Shown piece after piece: positions 27,222-40,417 of a stretch of DNA of 40,417 nt. Source of the DNA: Rubrivivax sp. (GTDB taxonomy: Bacteria > Pseudomonadota > Gammaproteobacteria > Burkholderiales > Burkholderiaceae_C); contig DYOR01000014.1 in NCBI GenBank assembly GCA_020720385.1, positions 1-40,417 on the forward strand, read 5' to 3'. The notes below the pieces were generated by a model. The model made no database searches. It was given only the letters and a program-made list of their open reading frames with translations, and was not told where the DNA came from. How positions within the stretch are numbered: position 1 is the stretch's first letter; each line of letters opens with the position of its first letter. The position numbers and the translations under genes were made by a program.

Positions 27222-28961
27222 TTAGAACTTGACCTCGAGCGTGCCGTACACGTCGTAGGCCTTGGACAGCGGCGTGGTGGGCATCATCTGACCATTCACG
27301 TCGGATATCTTCATCGGCGCGCCGACCCAGTTGTTGCTGCCGGTGTACTTGAAGTCGTAGTACTGGACACCCAGGCGGAAGAAGGTCTTCGCCGAACGCG
27401 AGGCCAGCGGGGTGTCGGCGAACTCGTGAATCACGTAGGCGTCGTAGACGTTGCCGCGCGTGCCGACCTTGGATGTCCACATGTCGCCGGCCGCCGGCGC
27501 AAAGGTGATCCAGTTCTTGCTGCCGTGGTTGTATTCGAAGCCGATCTTGGTGTTCGACGGCAGGTCGTACCGCATACCGAGCAGAATCGCGCCGCCGGTC
27601 TTGCTGGTCGGGGCTTCGGGATTGAAGAATCCACCGGTCATCAAACCCTGGAAGCCGAACTGTGCGGAGACGTTGCTGTTCGGGTGCGTGACACTCAGAC
27701 CCAGATCTGCAAAGTAGTTCAGGGTACCGCTGCCGAGCTTGATCGAGCTGGCCGCGCCGACACCGTACCAGTCGATATCACCCAGATTGATCTTCGGGAT
27801 GGTGTTGCCGAAATAGGTGTTGCTCATCTGCGGCGCGTCGAAGATCTTCACGCCGCGGTTCCATTGCAGCCACACGCGCAGGGCCTCGGTGTCGAAGGGC
27901 ACCACGGCCACGCCCAGCATGTCGGTGTCGTCGATGGAGTTGCCGCGCGGCGTGCTGAAGCCGCTCTCGAAGCCGCGTCCGTAGCACACCTTGCTGTAGA
28001 AGCCGGGCAGGGATTCGATCTCCGGCGCGTAGCCCAGGGTCATGCCGTCGAAGGCGTAGTTGACGAGCAGCGCCGGGGTGCCGCCGTTGCCCGGGCGGGC
28101 GGTGTTGTTCTTGAAGTTCGTCGGTGCGCCGTCGGTGGCGGGCCGGCGACCCACGGAGAACCAGATGTCCTCGTTCGGGCCGAGGTTCTTCCAGGTGGCG
28201 AACGCCCGGTCGACATTCAGGTAGCTGCTCGACGGCACATGGCCCAGCGTGCCGTCGAAAACGCCCACGCGGTCGGCAAAGAACGGCGCACTGCCCGCAT
28301 TCACCACCGACGACTCGCTCTGCGAGCCGAACACCTTGTACATGCCGAGCTTCACCGTCATGGACACGTTGTCGGTCACGTGCATGCCCAGGTCGAGGCC
28401 GAACTTGTTGGTGTAGGTGAGCTTGTTCTTGGGCTTGTAGGCGTCGACGAAGGCCGGGCCGGCGAAGGAGGCGAGGCCACCCATCATGGCCATGTTCGCG
28501 CCAAGGAAGGCCTGCGCCTGATCGAAGGTCTGCACCCCGGCCATGCCGCTGGCGAAACCCATCAACCCGGTGAGCATGGCGCCGGTTTCTGGCGTGGGGT
28601 TGGAGAAGAAGGCGGTCTGGAGCTGGTTTTGCGCGTTGGCAAATACCGCACTCACGTCAGTGAATGGTTTTGTTTCGCCATTGAGACTGTCGACACGGAA
28701 TTGATAATCACCGCCAACGGTCAACCACTGACCCAGGGATTTATCGCCAACGCGTTTGACGCTTTTGGCAACTTCCGCCGCCACTTCCTTCTTTGCATTT
28801 TCCTGGTTGGCCTTGACCTGGGCCTTGAGTTGTTCCAGTTCCTTGGTCAGTTCTTCGACGCGGCGAAGAATATCTGCCTCGGCGGCAAAAACGCCAACTG
28901 GCAGGAACATACCCGAAACAATGGCCGACAGCACGGCCAGTTTCATTCGACTTTGTCTCAT
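27222..28961 (-). CDS. DUF3373 family outer-membrane porin-like protein
   Basis: 579 aa; signal peptide, N-terminal coiled coil EADILRRVEELTKELEQLKAQVKAN, then GDYQFRVDSL, KFGLDLGMHVTDNVSMTVKLGMYKVFG, WFSVGRRPATDGAPTNFKNN and terminal beta-strand VYGTLEVKF. Confidence 0.85.
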   Translation of the reverse strand: MRQSRMKLAVLSAIVSGMFLPVGVFAAEADILRRVEELTKELEQLKAQVKANQENAKKEVAAEVAKSVKRVGDKSLGQWLTVGGDYQFRVDSLNGETKPFTDVSAVFANAQNQLQTAFFSNPTPETGAMLTGLMGFASGMAGVQTFDQAQAFLGANMAMMGGLASFAGPAFVDAYKPKNKLTYTNKFGLDLGMHVTDNVSMTVKLGMYKVFGSQSESSVVNAGSAPFFADRVGVFDGTLGHVPSSSYLNVDRAFATWKNLGPNEDIWFSVGRRPATDGAPTNFKNNTARPGNGGTPALLVNYAFDGMTLGYAPEIESLPGFYSKVCYGRGFESGFSTPRGNSIDDTDMLGVAVVPFDTEALRVWLQWNRGVKIFDAPQMSNTYFGNTIPKINLGDIDWYGVGAASSIKLGSGTLNYFADLGLSVTHPNSNVSAQFGFQGLMTGGFFNPEAPTSKTGGAILLGMRYDLPSNTKIGFEYNHGSKNWITFAPAAGDMWTSKVGTRGNVYDAYVIHEFADTPLASRSAKTFFRLGVQYYDFKYTGSNNWVGAPMKISDVNGQMMPTTPLSKAYDVYGTLEVKF

Positions 28962-28993
28962 CGGTGCCTCGCAGGAAGAGAAATGGGATGGTC

Positions 28994-29018
28994 CAGTTTC
29001 AGATAATTTCTCAAACTG
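28994..29018. promoter_or_regulatory. 25-bp imperfect palindrome upstream of the DUF3373 porin gene
   Basis: CAGTTTCAGATAATTTCTCAAACTG: 10 of 12 pairs match, including 6-bp perfect outer arms; 32 nt lie between it and the porin start codon. Confidence 0.5.
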
Positions 29019-29115
29019 CGATACACACGCGAAAGGAAATCGATACTGAATGGATCGGCGAGAGTGTACTTAGGGTTTGTTCGGGGGAAATTGATGTGTG
29101 TCAAGGGTGCGCCTG

Positions 29116-29133
29116 CGGCCCGTGCGCGGGCCG
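29116..29133. terminator. Hairpin between the deacylase gene end and the porin upstream region
   Basis: CGGCCCG-TGCG-CGGGCCG, perfect 7-bp stem; no T-run. Confidence 0.3.
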
Positions 29134-29178
29134 GAAGTCACGCCTTTGAAGGGCGCCGCAGCGGGCGCCGCCGCGCCG

Positions 29179-30138
29179 CTACAAGGGGCGCGAACTGGCC
29201 TGCGCCAGGTAAAACCACTCGTGCCCGGGCAGGGCCGAGACGTCGGGGAAGACGATGTAGCCGGCCTGCGCGGCGTGCACTTCGCTGCCGTCGGCGCGCA
29301 CGGCGATGAGTTCACCCGCCGCCAGCGGGTCGAAGCTCGTCCAGGCCTTGACGAAGCGGTCCCCCTCGGCGTGACGGTCGACGACTTCGCTCAGCGCGAG
29401 GCATTCGAAGGGCGCGGCCGGCGGCGCCAGCGGGAGCTCGGCCAGGCCGAGCAAGGCCAGCGTCTGGCGGATGGCGGTGTAGGCCACGTCGGGCGCCCGG
29501 GGGTCGTCGTGCTGGCCGCATTCCAGGGTGATGCCGTAGCCACCCTGAGCGCGCATGTACTCGGTGGTGCCCACGCCGTAGCTCGGATCCTCGTGCACCG
29601 CGCCGGGGGTCAGCGCGCGGCTGCGTCGGCGCGCCACGCCGGCGGCGTAGGCGCTCATCCAGCCTTCGACGACGCGGTTCGGGCCCGCGTGCATGGCCAG
29701 CCGGGCTTCGGCGGCCTCGAAGGCGAAGGGCTCCAGCGCGCCGCGGTTGTCGGCCGGACCGCGCATGACGAAGGGCCGGCCCGGGCTGCGAAAGCTGTGC
29801 AGGTCGAGCAGCACCTCGTGCGCGGCGAGCAGCGGGCACAGCGCGCCCGCGACGCGGTCCTCGTAGTCCTGCGGCGTGGCGCTGGGTTGCAGGCGGCGGT
29901 TGAGGTTGCGCTCGCCCATGCGCCGCACGTGGTTGTAGGCCAGCGGGTTGCACACCGGCACGAAGGTCACGCGGCCGCGCACGATCTCCACCTCGCCGCC
30001 GTCGATCTCGGCGAGCACGCGGCGGATGCCTCGCGTGCCGGCGGTCTCGTTGCCGTGCACCGCGCCGGTGACGATGAGTTGCGCACCCGGGGCCAGGCCG
30101 ACGCACTGATGCGCGCGCAAGAAGCCGTTGCTGATCAC
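29179..30138 (-). CDS. Succinylglutamate desuccinylase/aspartoacylase-type M14 family zinc deacylase
   Basis: GTG start; [22 protein letters not shown] zinc motif, [49 protein letters not shown]. 4-nt overlap with the purC stop. Confidence 0.9.
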   Translation of the reverse strand: MISNGFLRAHQCVGLAPGAQLIVTGAVHGNETAGTRGIRRVLAEIDGGEVEIVRGRVTFVPVCNPLAYNHVRRMGERNLNRRLQPSATPQDYEDRVAGALCPLLAAHEVLLDLHSFRSPGRPFVMRGPADNRGALEPFAFEAAEARLAMHAGPNRVVEGWMSAYAAGVARRRSRALTPGAVHEDPSYGVGTTEYMRAQGGYGITLECGQHDDPRAPDVAYTAIRQTLALLGLAELPLAPPAAPFECLALSEVVDRHAEGDRFVKAWTSFDPLAAGELIAVRADGSEVHAAQAGYIVFPDVSALPGHEWFYLAQASSRPL

Positions 30139-31058
30139 GCCGGGCCTTCGCAGAGCAGCCGGTAGGCCATGGCGTAGCGCTCGTGCACGCCCAGGAGCAC
30201 CGCCTCGGGCAGGTCCAGCGCCGCTTGCTCGGCGCCGCCGGTGACGCCGCTGGCCGCGAGCCAGTCGCGCAGCGGCTGCTTGTCCAGCGCATGGATGCGC
30301 CCGGCGGCCAGTTCGCCGGCGAGCCAGAAGCGCGACGAATCCGGCGTCAGCACCTCGTCCATGAGGGTCAGCCGGCCGGCCTCGTCCAGACCGAACTCGA
30401 ACTTGGTGTCGGCGATGACGATGCCGCGCGTGAGCGCGTACTTGGCGGCGGCCTTGTACAGGCGCAGCGCCGTGTCGCGCACCTCGGCGGCACGCGCGCC
30501 ACCGAGGATGCCCTCGAGCTGGGCGAAGCTGATGTTCTCGTCGTGGTCGCCCGCGGCGGCCTTGCTCGCCGGCGTGAAGATCGGCGCGGCCAGCGGCTGC
30601 GTGCTCGTCAGGCCCGGCGGCAGCGCGATGCCGCACACCGTGCCGCTCTTGAGGTATTCCTTCCACCCCGAGCCGGCGACGTAGCCGCGCACCACGGCCT
30701 CGCACGGCAGGGGCTTGAGCCGCTTCACGAGCATGGCGCGCCCCTGCACCTGGTCGACCTCGTCGGCGGCGACGACGCTCTCGGGCGCCTCGCCGCTGAG
30801 GTGGTTGGGCGCCACGTCGCGCAGCAGGTCGAACCAGAACAGCGCCATGCGCGTGAGCAGCCGCCCCTTGCCCGGCACGGGGGCCTTCATCACCACGTCG
30901 AAGGCGCTGAGGCGGTCGCTCGCCACCATGAGCATGCGCTCGGCGCCCACGGCGTAGAGGTCGCGCACCTTGCCGCGGGCGATGAGCGGCAGCGAGTGCA
31001 GGGCCGTGGTCTTCACGGCGGGGCCGAGGTCGGCCAGGGTGAGCTGGGATGGGTTCAT
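30135..31058 (-). CDS. purC: Phosphoribosylaminoimidazolesuccinocarboxamide synthase
   Basis: [89 protein letters not shown]. Confidence 0.97.
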   Translation of the reverse strand: MNPSQLTLADLGPAVKTTALHSLPLIARGKVRDLYAVGAERMLMVASDRLSAFDVVMKAPVPGKGRLLTRMALFWFDLLRDVAPNHLSGEAPESVVAADEVDQVQGRAMLVKRLKPLPCEAVVRGYVAGSGWKEYLKSGTVCGIALPPGLTSTQPLAAPIFTPASKAAAGDHDENISFAQLEGILGGARAAEVRDTALRLYKAAAKYALTRGIVIADTKFEFGLDEAGRLTLMDEVLTPDSSRFWLAGELAAGRIHALDKQPLRDWLAASGVTGGAEQAALDLPEAVLLGVHERYAMAYRLLCEGPA

Positions 31059-31082
31059 GACGGCGCTCCTGCGGGGGAGCCG

Positions 31083-32000
31083 CTATTTTGCGCGCAGGAC
31101 GTCCTCGCACAGCCGCAGCGTGCCGGCGTCGGCGTCCAGGGCCACGCGCACGCCCAGGGGCAATGGCCGGTGGGGCGTGCCGTGGCCGCTGGGCCAGCCC
31201 GCCAGCAGCGGCTTGCCCAGCGTGGCGAGCATCTCGCGCAGCAGCGCCGCGGGCGGCTCCTGCTCGGTGAAGCTGCCGAGCACGAAGCCCGCCGCAGCCC
31301 CGAGCACGCCGGCCAGGCGCAGCTGCGTGAGCAGGCGGTCGACGCGGTACGGCTCCTCGCCCACGTCCTCGAGGAAGAGGATGGCGCCGGCGGCGTCCCA
31401 GGCCCAGGGCGTGCCCAGCAGCGCCGCCACCAGGCTCAGGTTGCCGCCGACGAGCCGGCCCTGGGCGCGGCCGCCGACGTGCAGGCCGGCGGCGCGCGTC
31501 GCGGGGTCGAGCGCGGGTGCCAGCACGTCGCCGGCGCGCAAGCCCTGGCGCAGCAGGGCAAAGAGCGCCGTCTCGTCGTCCTCGCGGCCGGGCTTGACGA
31601 GGTCGGAAGCGGGCATGGGCGCGTGCAGGCTCGCCAGCCCCTCGCGGCACCACAGTGCGTGCAGCGCGGTGATGTCGCTGTAGCCGATGAGCAGCTTGCG
31701 CGCGCGGCGCACCAGCGCGGCGTCGATGCCGTCGAGCAGGCGCATGGCACCGTAGCCGCCGCGCAGGCAATGGATGGCGGCGACCGCGTCGTCGGCCAGG
31801 GCGGCATGCAGGTCGGCCAGGCGCAGCGCATCGGGCCCGGCGAGGTAGCCGTCCTCGGCGCGGCAGCTCGGGTACAGACGCAGGCGATAGCCCTGGCGCG
31901 CATAGAGCGGCTCGATCGCCTGCAGCGCCTCGGGCCGGGCGGGGCCCGCGGGGGCGAGCACCGCGACCAGGTCGCCCGGCTGCAGGGCGCGAAAGCTCAT
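31083..32000 (-). CDS. LD-carboxypeptidase (S66 family, muramoyltetrapeptide carboxypeptidase)
   Basis: MSFRALQPGDLVAVLAPAGPARPEAL; AIHCLRGGYGAMRLLDGID; LIGYSDITALHAL; GGNLSLVAALLGTPW; ILFLEDVGEEPYRVDRLLTQLRLAG. Confidence 0.94.
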   Translation of the reverse strand: MSFRALQPGDLVAVLAPAGPARPEALQAIEPLYARQGYRLRLYPSCRAEDGYLAGPDALRLADLHAALADDAVAAIHCLRGGYGAMRLLDGIDAALVRRARKLLIGYSDITALHALWCREGLASLHAPMPASDLVKPGREDDETALFALLRQGLRAGDVLAPALDPATRAAGLHVGGRAQGRLVGGNLSLVAALLGTPWAWDAAGAILFLEDVGEEPYRVDRLLTQLRLAGVLGAAAGFVLGSFTEQEPPAALLREMLATLGKPLLAGWPSGHGTPHRPLPLGVRVALDADAGTLRLCEDVLRAK

Positions 32001-32070
32001 CTGGCCCCCAAGGCGCTGCGCGCCGGCCCCCCGTGGGGTCGCGAGCGGCTTCGGAGCGGCCGTGCGCCGC

Positions 32071-33120
32071 TCACTGCAGCGAGCCCACCAGGCGGTGGAT
32101 GGCCGCTCCCAGCGCGGGCATGCGCCAGGTGGTGGCGCAGCGCTCGTGCGGCGCGTAGCGTTCGCCCAGGTTGCTGAGCAGGGCCACGATGTAGTGCCGG
32201 CCGTCGCTGCGCACGATGCCGGCGTCCGAGCAGTAGTTCGCCGTGCTCCCGGTCTTGTGCGCGAAATGCGGCGCATCGGGCAGGCCGCCCACCCAGCCCG
32301 GCGTGCCGCGCAGCGAGCCCGAAGAGAGCACTTCGTCGCGCTGCTGGCGCGCGAGCACGGCGAGCAGGTGCGCGCAGCTCGCCGGTTGCAGCAGGGCCGT
32401 GCCCGCGGGCAACCAGGGCGGCGCGCTCGCCTGCGCGTCGAGCAGCCAGAGCAGCCGGGCGGTGTCCCAGGCCGTCATGTGGATCTGGCTCACGCCGGCG
32501 CCGTCGGCGTTGCGCCAGCCACCGTGGACCGTCGTGCCGTTGAGCTGCAGCGTGTGCAGCCCGAGTTCGGCCAGGCGTGTGTTCAGGGCGTGCACCAGGT
32601 CGAGGCGGCGCAGCAAGGCCACCAGCGCCGTGGTGGCGTCGTTGTCGCTGGCCACGAGCATGGGTTCGAGCGCCGCGGGCCAGTCGCAGCGGCCGCGGTC
32701 CACGGCCAGGCCCACGCCCACCGCCACCAGGAGCTTGAGCAGCGAGGCCGGGTAGGGCGCGACGAAGCGCCGCCGCGCCTGCGGCCGCTCGACGATGGCG
32801 CGCCAGGCCATGCGCGACCAGTCCGCGCCGGGCAGCCAGGGTGTCGAATCGAGCTCCGCGCTGCGCTGGTCGGCGTCGAAGCGGATGTCGTGCACCGCCC
32901 CGGCGCGCGCGTCGATGCCGGCAACGATGCCCTGCTCGAACTCGCGCGAGAAGAGCACGTTGGCCCAGACCGGTGCGCGCGTGCCGGCAAACGAGACCAG
33001 CGCCAGGTCGAGGCTCGGAAACCGTTCCACCGGGGCGCCGCCGCACCAGCCGTCGGCGGTCTGGCCGAAGCCCTGCGCGCGCACGGCCTGGAGCAGTCCC
33101 TGGGCGAGCGTCTCGTTCAT
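32071..33120 (-). CDS. Serine hydrolase with class A beta-lactamase/penicillin-binding fold
   Basis: Complete triad of motifs: SxxK (YPASLLKLL), SDN (LVASDNDAT), KTG ([16 protein letters not shown]). Confidence 0.88.
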   Translation of the reverse strand: MNETLAQGLLQAVRAQGFGQTADGWCGGAPVERFPSLDLALVSFAGTRAPVWANVLFSREFEQGIVAGIDARAGAVHDIRFDADQRSAELDSTPWLPGADWSRMAWRAIVERPQARRRFVAPYPASLLKLLVAVGVGLAVDRGRCDWPAALEPMLVASDNDATTALVALLRRLDLVHALNTRLAELGLHTLQLNGTTVHGGWRNADGAGVSQIHMTAWDTARLLWLLDAQASAPPWLPAGTALLQPASCAHLLAVLARQQRDEVLSSGSLRGTPGWVGGLPDAPHFAHKTGSTANYCSDAGIVRSDGRHYIVALLSNLGERYAPHERCATTWRMPALGAAIHRLVGSLQ

Positions 33121-33208
33121 GCGCGGGGATTGTGGCAGCGGCCGCCGCCTGCCAAGGGGATGGGCTCGCCCCGCCCTTCCGCGCGCGGCCAGGGCGGCGC
33201 GAAGGGAT

Positions 33209-36200
33209 TCATGGGCGCGGCGGCAAGGCGGGCACGCCCAGGCGTGGCCGCACGCCGAAGTCCGGCCGCGCCACGCCCAGGCGGGCGCTGGCCGACAGGG
33301 CTTCGGCCACGGCGGCCGCCAGCTGGCGGTCGCGCTGCGGCGCGTTGAAGGCGTCGTCCTGCGGCGCATTGGCGACTTCGAGCTGCGGGTCGGTGCCGTA
33401 GTTCTCCACGCCCCAGCCCACGTCCTTGAACCAGAAGGAGTATTCGGGCTGGGTGGTCTCGGTGCCGTCGACGAGCTTGTGGCGCGGCCAGATGCCGACC
33501 ACGCCGCCCCAGGTGCGCTGGCCCACCAGGGTGCCCACGCCCATGAGCTTGAAGTTGTGCGAAAAGATGTCGCCGTCGCTGCCGGCGTGTTCGTTGGTCA
33601 GCGCCACCACCGCACCGGCGGGCGCCTCTTCGGGGTAGCAGCTCGGCTGGCCCCAGCGCGCCACGTTCCAGGCGATGCGCTTGCGTGCCACCTTTTCCAG
33701 CAGCAGCTGCGAGACATGGCCGCCGCGGTTGTAGCGCACGTCGACGATGAGCGCGTCGCGGTCGCATTCGGTGGCGAAGTAGCGGTGGAATTCGGCGAAG
33801 CCCGCGCTCATCATGTCGGGCAGGTGGAAGTAGCCCACACGGCCGCCGCTGGCCTCGTGCACCCAGGCGCGGTTGCGCTCCACCCACTCGCGGTAGCGTG
33901 CCGGCGCTTCGTCGGCGAGGGCGGTGACGAGCACCTCGCGCGTGGTGCCGTCGTCCGCCGCCAGCGTGAGGGCGACCTTGGCGCCCGCGTGGTGCACCAG
34001 CAGCGCCTGCGGCGGCAGCGCCGCCGACACGGACTGCCCGCCCACCGCGACGATGCGTTCGCCCACGCGCGCCTGCACGCCCACGGCGTTGAGCGGCGAA
34101 TCGGCCGCCGCATCCCAGGCGTCGCCCTGCACGGTGCCGAGGATGCGCCAGCCCTCGGCCTCGGGGCGCAGCTCGGCGGCGAGGTGGCCCAGGGCCACCG
34201 CCGGTGGCTTGCGGTGGTCGCCGCCCATCTCGTAGGCGTGCGAGGTGCCGAGCTCGCCCTGCAGCTCCCAGATCAGGTCGGAGAGCTCGCCGCGCGTGGC
34301 CACGCGCGGCAGCAGCGGCGCGTAGCGCGCGAACATGGATTCCCAGTCCACGCCCGACATGTCCTCGACCCAGAAGTGGTCGCGTTGCAGCCGCCACACC
34401 TCGCGCAGCAGCTGCGCCCATTCCTGCGGCGGGTGGGTGGGTACGCGCAGCCGCGTCAGGTCGATCTCGCCGCCCAGCCTGGACGGTTTGCGCACGCGCG
34501 GCTCACGCTTGTCGTCGGGAGGCTTGGCGGCGTCGATGGCCTGCAACTGCGTGCCGTGGCGCAGCACCAGCGTGTGCCGGTCGGCGGCGAGGACGAAGCT
34601 GTCGGCCTGCTCCACCAGGGTCTTGACCTCGCCGCTGGCGAAGTCGAAGACCTCGAGCCGCCCGGGCGATTCCTTGTGGCCGCCGCGGCCGTGCGCGCCG
34701 GCAATGGGCAGCGTCGTCCACACGACCTTGCCGCGCGCGGCTCCGGCGATCTGGCCGAAGCGCCCTTCGGGCACCGGGAAGGCCGCCACGCGGCGCGCCA
34801 GGCCCTCGGCCTCGATGGGCGGCAGGGCCGCCGGCGGCGCGGAGGCCGGGGGGCGATCCTCGCCCTGCATGCCCTTGGGTTCGGGTTCGAAGGGCGGGGG
34901 CCCACCGGCCTGCAGGGCGATGAGGTAGGGGCGCGCCGCGCGCGGAAAACTGAGTTCGAACTGCACGCTGTCGTAGACCGGGTCGAAGGTGCGCAGCGAG
35001 AGGAAGTAGAGGTAGCGCCCGCTGGGGTCGAAGGCCGCGCCGTAGTCGCGGAACTCCGGCGTGGTGGCCAGCAGCGTGCGCCCGCTGGCGCGCTCGAAGA
35101 GCTTGATCGCCGTGTGCCGCGGGCTGGTGGCGAAGGTGTAGGCGAGCCAGCCGCCGCAGGGCGACCAGGCCGGGTCTTCGATGCGACCGCATGCGCTGCG
35201 GTCGGCGAGCACGAGCTCGCCGCTGGCCACGTCGCCGACCCACAATTCGTTGCGATGGTTGGCGGCGGCCAGGTGCGTGCCCACGGGCGCCGCGCACAGC
35301 GCGGTGATGCGGCCCAGGGCCCAGGACAGCTCGCGCGTGCGCTCGCCGCGCGAGCCCTCGAAGACCTCGATGCGTTCCTCGCCCGAGGCGTCGCTGGTGG
35401 CCACCAGGGTCTGCCCATCGGCCAGCCATTGCCCCAGGCGGCGGCGCGCCGGTGCGTCGGGCCGCTCCTGCCCGAGCCGGCGCACCGCGCCTTCCCACAA
35501 GGCCATGGTGAAGAGCTGGCCGCGGACTTCCAGCGCCAGGCTGTGGCCCGCCGGGTGCAGCGCCATGCCCTGCAGGTTTTCCGCCGCGGGCACGAAACGC
35601 CGCGCGGCCTGGGTGCGCGAACCGGGCACGGCGATGTCCAGCTTGCGGCTGCGCTCGCTGGCCGGGTCGTAGAGCCAGAGCTCGGCGGCGCACTGATAGA
35701 CGATGCGCTGGCCGTCGCTGCTGGCGTGGCGCGCGTAGTGCTCGGCGTGGTCGGTGTGGCGGCGCAGCGCACTGCCGTCGGGCGCGCAGGAATAGAGGTT
35801 GCCCACGCCCTCGGCGTCGCTGAGGAAGTACAGGCGCTCGCCCAGCCACATCGGGCAGGTGAGGTTGCCCTGCAGCGCCGCCAGGCGCTCGAACGCGCCC
35901 GTGCCGGCGCCGGTTTCCATCCACAGCTGCCCGGCCGTGCCGCCTCGGTAGCGCTTCCAGCGTGCCGGGTCGGCGGTGTTGCGCCCGATGGCGCGCCGCC
36001 CGGCCGGGCCGAAGGCGAGGTGGTTGATCTGCCCCAGCGGCACGCGCTCGGGCACGCCGCCTTCGGGGCTGATGGTGTAGGCGTGCCAGTTGCGAAAGAA
36101 GGGCTGGCCGTGGTTGCTGCAAAAGACGATGCGCCCATCGGGCGCCCAGCCGCGCACCGCCAGATCGCTGCCCAGCCAGGTGAGCCGCCGCGCCGGCCCG

Positions 36201-36439
36201 CCGGCGGCAGGCATGAGCCAGACCTCGCTGTGCTGTTCATCGCGGCCGGCATACGCCAGCCAGCGGCCATCCGGCGAGAGGCAGGGCGTGGCCGGCTCGG
36301 ACAGGCCGGCGCTGAGGCGCTGCGCGGCGCCCGCCGCGAGGCTGCAGCGCCACAGGTCGTCGTCGCTGACGAAGACCAGCGTGTCGCCCTGCAGGCTGGG
36401 CTGGCGCAGGTAGGCGGGAGGGGGTGTGTCGATCGGCAT
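33209..36439 (-). CDS. Tricorn-protease-like S41 peptidase with N-terminal beta-propeller and PDZ
   Basis: 1076 aa; propeller repeats ([30 protein letters not shown]); PDZ-like [12 protein letters not shown]; catalytic motif [37 protein letters not shown]. Confidence 0.93.
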   Translation of the reverse strand: MPIDTPPPAYLRQPSLQGDTLVFVSDDDLWRCSLAAGAAQRLSAGLSEPATPCLSPDGRWLAYAGRDEQHSEVWLMPAAGGPARRLTWLGSDLAVRGWAPDGRIVFCSNHGQPFFRNWHAYTISPEGGVPERVPLGQINHLAFGPAGRRAIGRNTADPARWKRYRGGTAGQLWMETGAGTGAFERLAALQGNLTCPMWLGERLYFLSDAEGVGNLYSCAPDGSALRRHTDHAEHYARHASSDGQRIVYQCAAELWLYDPASERSRKLDIAVPGSRTQAARRFVPAAENLQGMALHPAGHSLALEVRGQLFTMALWEGAVRRLGQERPDAPARRRLGQWLADGQTLVATSDASGEERIEVFEGSRGERTRELSWALGRITALCAAPVGTHLAAANHRNELWVGDVASGELVLADRSACGRIEDPAWSPCGGWLAYTFATSPRHTAIKLFERASGRTLLATTPEFRDYGAAFDPSGRYLYFLSLRTFDPVYDSVQFELSFPRAARPYLIALQAGGPPPFEPEPKGMQGEDRPPASAPPAALPPIEAEGLARRVAAFPVPEGRFGQIAGAARGKVVWTTLPIAGAHGRGGHKESPGRLEVFDFASGEVKTLVEQADSFVLAADRHTLVLRHGTQLQAIDAAKPPDDKREPRVRKPSRLGGEIDLTRLRVPTHPPQEWAQLLREVWRLQRDHFWVEDMSGVDWESMFARYAPLLPRVATRGELSDLIWELQGELGTSHAYEMGGDHRKPPAVALGHLAAELRPEAEGWRILGTVQGDAWDAAADSPLNAVGVQARVGERIVAVGGQSVSAALPPQALLVHHAGAKVALTLAADDGTTREVLVTALADEAPARYREWVERNRAWVHEASGGRVGYFHLPDMMSAGFAEFHRYFATECDRDALIVDVRYNRGGHVSQLLLEKVARKRIAWNVARWGQPSCYPEEAPAGAVVALTNEHAGSDGDIFSHNFKLMGVGTLVGQRTWGGVVGIWPRHKLVDGTETTQPEYSFWFKDVGWGVENYGTDPQLEVANAPQDDAFNAPQRDRQLAAAVAEALSASARLGVARPDFGVRPRLGVPALPPRP

Positions 36440-36505
36440 CAGGCTCTCGCGGCAGGCAGGGTCCGGCGATCTTCCCATGCGTTCGGGCCCACGGAGCCGA
36501 TGGGC

Positions 36506-36525
36506 GCACCCCCGAAAAGGGGTGC
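36506..36525. terminator. Hairpin in the divergent intergenic region upstream of mnmA
   Basis: GCACCCC-CGAAAA-GGGGTGC, perfect 7-bp stem. Confidence 0.35.
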
Positions 36526-36589
36526 CCCGGCCGGCGGGCCTCCCCCCAAAGGTCGGGCGTCGCAGCGTCGGGTGCGGATAATCCGCAGC

Positions 36590-37705
36590 ATGCCGAAGAT
36601 GCGCATCGTGGTGGGCCTGAGCGGCGGCGTGGACTCCGCGGTCAGCGCCTGGCTGCTCAAGCGCCAAGGGCACGAGGTCGTCGGCGTCTTCATGAAGAAC
36701 TGGGAAGACGACGACGCGGGGGAATACTGTTCGAGCAATGCCGACTTCGTCGACGCCGCGGCGGTGGCCGACGTCATCGGCATCGAGATCGAGCACGTCA
36801 ACTTCGCTGCCGAGTACAAGGACCGCGTCTTCGCCGAATTCCTGCGCGAGTACGCCGCCGGCCGCACGCCCAACCCCGACGTGCTGTGCAACGCCGAGAT
36901 CAAGTTCAAGGCCTTCCTCGACCACGCGCTGCGCCTGGGCGCGCAGAAGATCGCCACCGGGCACTACGCGCGGGTGCGCGAGCTCGGCGCTCGCTTCGAG
37001 CTGCTCAAGGGCCTGGACCCGGCCAAGGACCAGAGCTACTTCCTGCACCGCCTGAACCAGGCACAGCTCGCGCGCACGCTCTTCCCGGTGGGTGAGCTGC
37101 GCAAGACCGAGGTGCGACGCATCGCCGCCGAGATCGGCCTGCCGAACGCGAAGAAGAAGGACTCCACCGGCATCTGCTTCATCGGCGAGCGGCCCTTCCG
37201 CGAGTTCCTCGAGCGCTACCTGAGCGACGATGCCGGACCCATGCTCGACGAGCACGGGCGCGAGGTCGGCCGCCATGTGGGCCTGAGCTTCTATACGCTG
37301 GGGCAGCGCCAGGGCCTGGGCATAGGCGGCCTGCGCGCCGGCGGTGGCGAGCACGCGCCGTGGTACGTGGCGCACAAGGACCTGCAGCGCAACGCGCTGC
37401 ACGTGGTGCAGGGGCACGGACACCCCTGGCTGCAGTCGAGCTGGCTCGAGGCCGAGGACCTGAGCTGGGTGGCTGGCGCGCCGCCCGCACCCGGCCCGCT
37501 GGCGGCCAAGACGCGCTACCGCCAGGCCGACGCGCCGTGCGTGCTCTCGCTGGCCCAGGGCGTGGCGCGCCTGGAATTTGCCACGCCACAGTGGGCCGTG
37601 ACGCCGGGCCAGAGTGCCGTGCTCTACGACGGCGAGCGCTGCCTGGGCGGTGGCGTCATCGCGCGCTGCGCCGTGCCCGCGGTGCGCGCCATGGCGCGCG
37701 CTTGA
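36590..37705 (+). CDS. mnmA: tRNA 2-thiouridine(34) synthase MnmA
   Basis: [79 protein letters not shown]. Confidence 0.97.
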   Translation: MPKMRIVVGLSGGVDSAVSAWLLKRQGHEVVGVFMKNWEDDDAGEYCSSNADFVDAAAVADVIGIEIEHVNFAAEYKDRVFAEFLREYAAGRTPNPDVLCNAEIKFKAFLDHALRLGAQKIATGHYARVRELGARFELLKGLDPAKDQSYFLHRLNQAQLARTLFPVGELRKTEVRRIAAEIGLPNAKKKDSTGICFIGERPFREFLERYLSDDAGPMLDEHGREVGRHVGLSFYTLGQRQGLGIGGLRAGGGEHAPWYVAHKDLQRNALHVVQGHGHPWLQSSWLEAEDLSWVAGAPPAPGPLAAKTRYRQADAPCVLSLAQGVARLEFATPQWAVTPGQSAVLYDGERCLGGGVIARCAVPAVRAMARA

Positions 37706-37757
37706 TCCAGCGCCACCGCGACGCGGGCCTGTCCTGGCGGCGGCCGGCGCGCCCCGG

Positions 37758-40417
<2,660 letters not shown>

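Noticed and set aside
29099-29104. TTGACA (minus strand) as a -35 element for the porin gene
   Set aside because: Perfect -35 match but no convincing -10 hexamer at 16-18 nt spacing; not enough to call a promoter.
29179-31770. 863-aa minus-strand ORF as a fusion protein
   Set aside because: Upstream two thirds are out-of-frame reading through purC and the LD-carboxypeptidase; the true product starts with GTG at 30138.
32795-36589. Plus-strand extension that makes a 1636-aa ORF ending in mnmA
   Set aside because: Antisense to the serine hydrolase and tricorn-like genes; only the last ~371 aa (from 36590) are real MnmA.

Overview
High-GC (about 70%) chromosomal window. Codon usage, gene families and intergenic repeat style suggest a betaproteobacterium, probably Burkholderiales/Comamonadaceae-like; this is inference and no rRNA or marker was searched. 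I support about 28 protein-coding genes. They are mostly metabolic or transport genes: mmsA, kbl-tdh, a nitrate/sulfonate/taurine-type ABC operon, an SDR, rlpA, PPK2, a nitroreductase, an RND tripartite efflux operon, a DUF3373 porin with a small secreted partner, a purC/LD-carboxypeptidase/serine hydrolase cluster, a tricorn-like S41 protease, mnmA, and a hybrid histidine kinase truncated by the window end. I saw no rRNA, tRNA, CRISPR array, transposase or phage genes. The most interesting locus is a single intact 1842-aa ORF at 12175..17703 (-). It appears to fuse two alpha/beta-hydrolase (lipase-like) domains, an unassigned macro/M17-N-like middle region, a CHAT caspase-like protease domain with His and Cys, and a TPR-like C-terminus. 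Other points worth a look: a twin 18-bp palindromic operator pair at a TetR-led operon; a DUF3373 porin plus small secreted protein pair (possibly ExtI/ExtJ-like) with a 25-bp upstream palindrome and a textbook terminator; a standalone periplasmic double-PilJ-motif protein with a 33-nt internal duplication; and an FGE-fold secreted protein lacking the canonical catalytic cysteines. Most very long plus-strand ORFs in the track (1849, 1636 and 1238 aa) are wholly or partly antisense artefacts of high GC.
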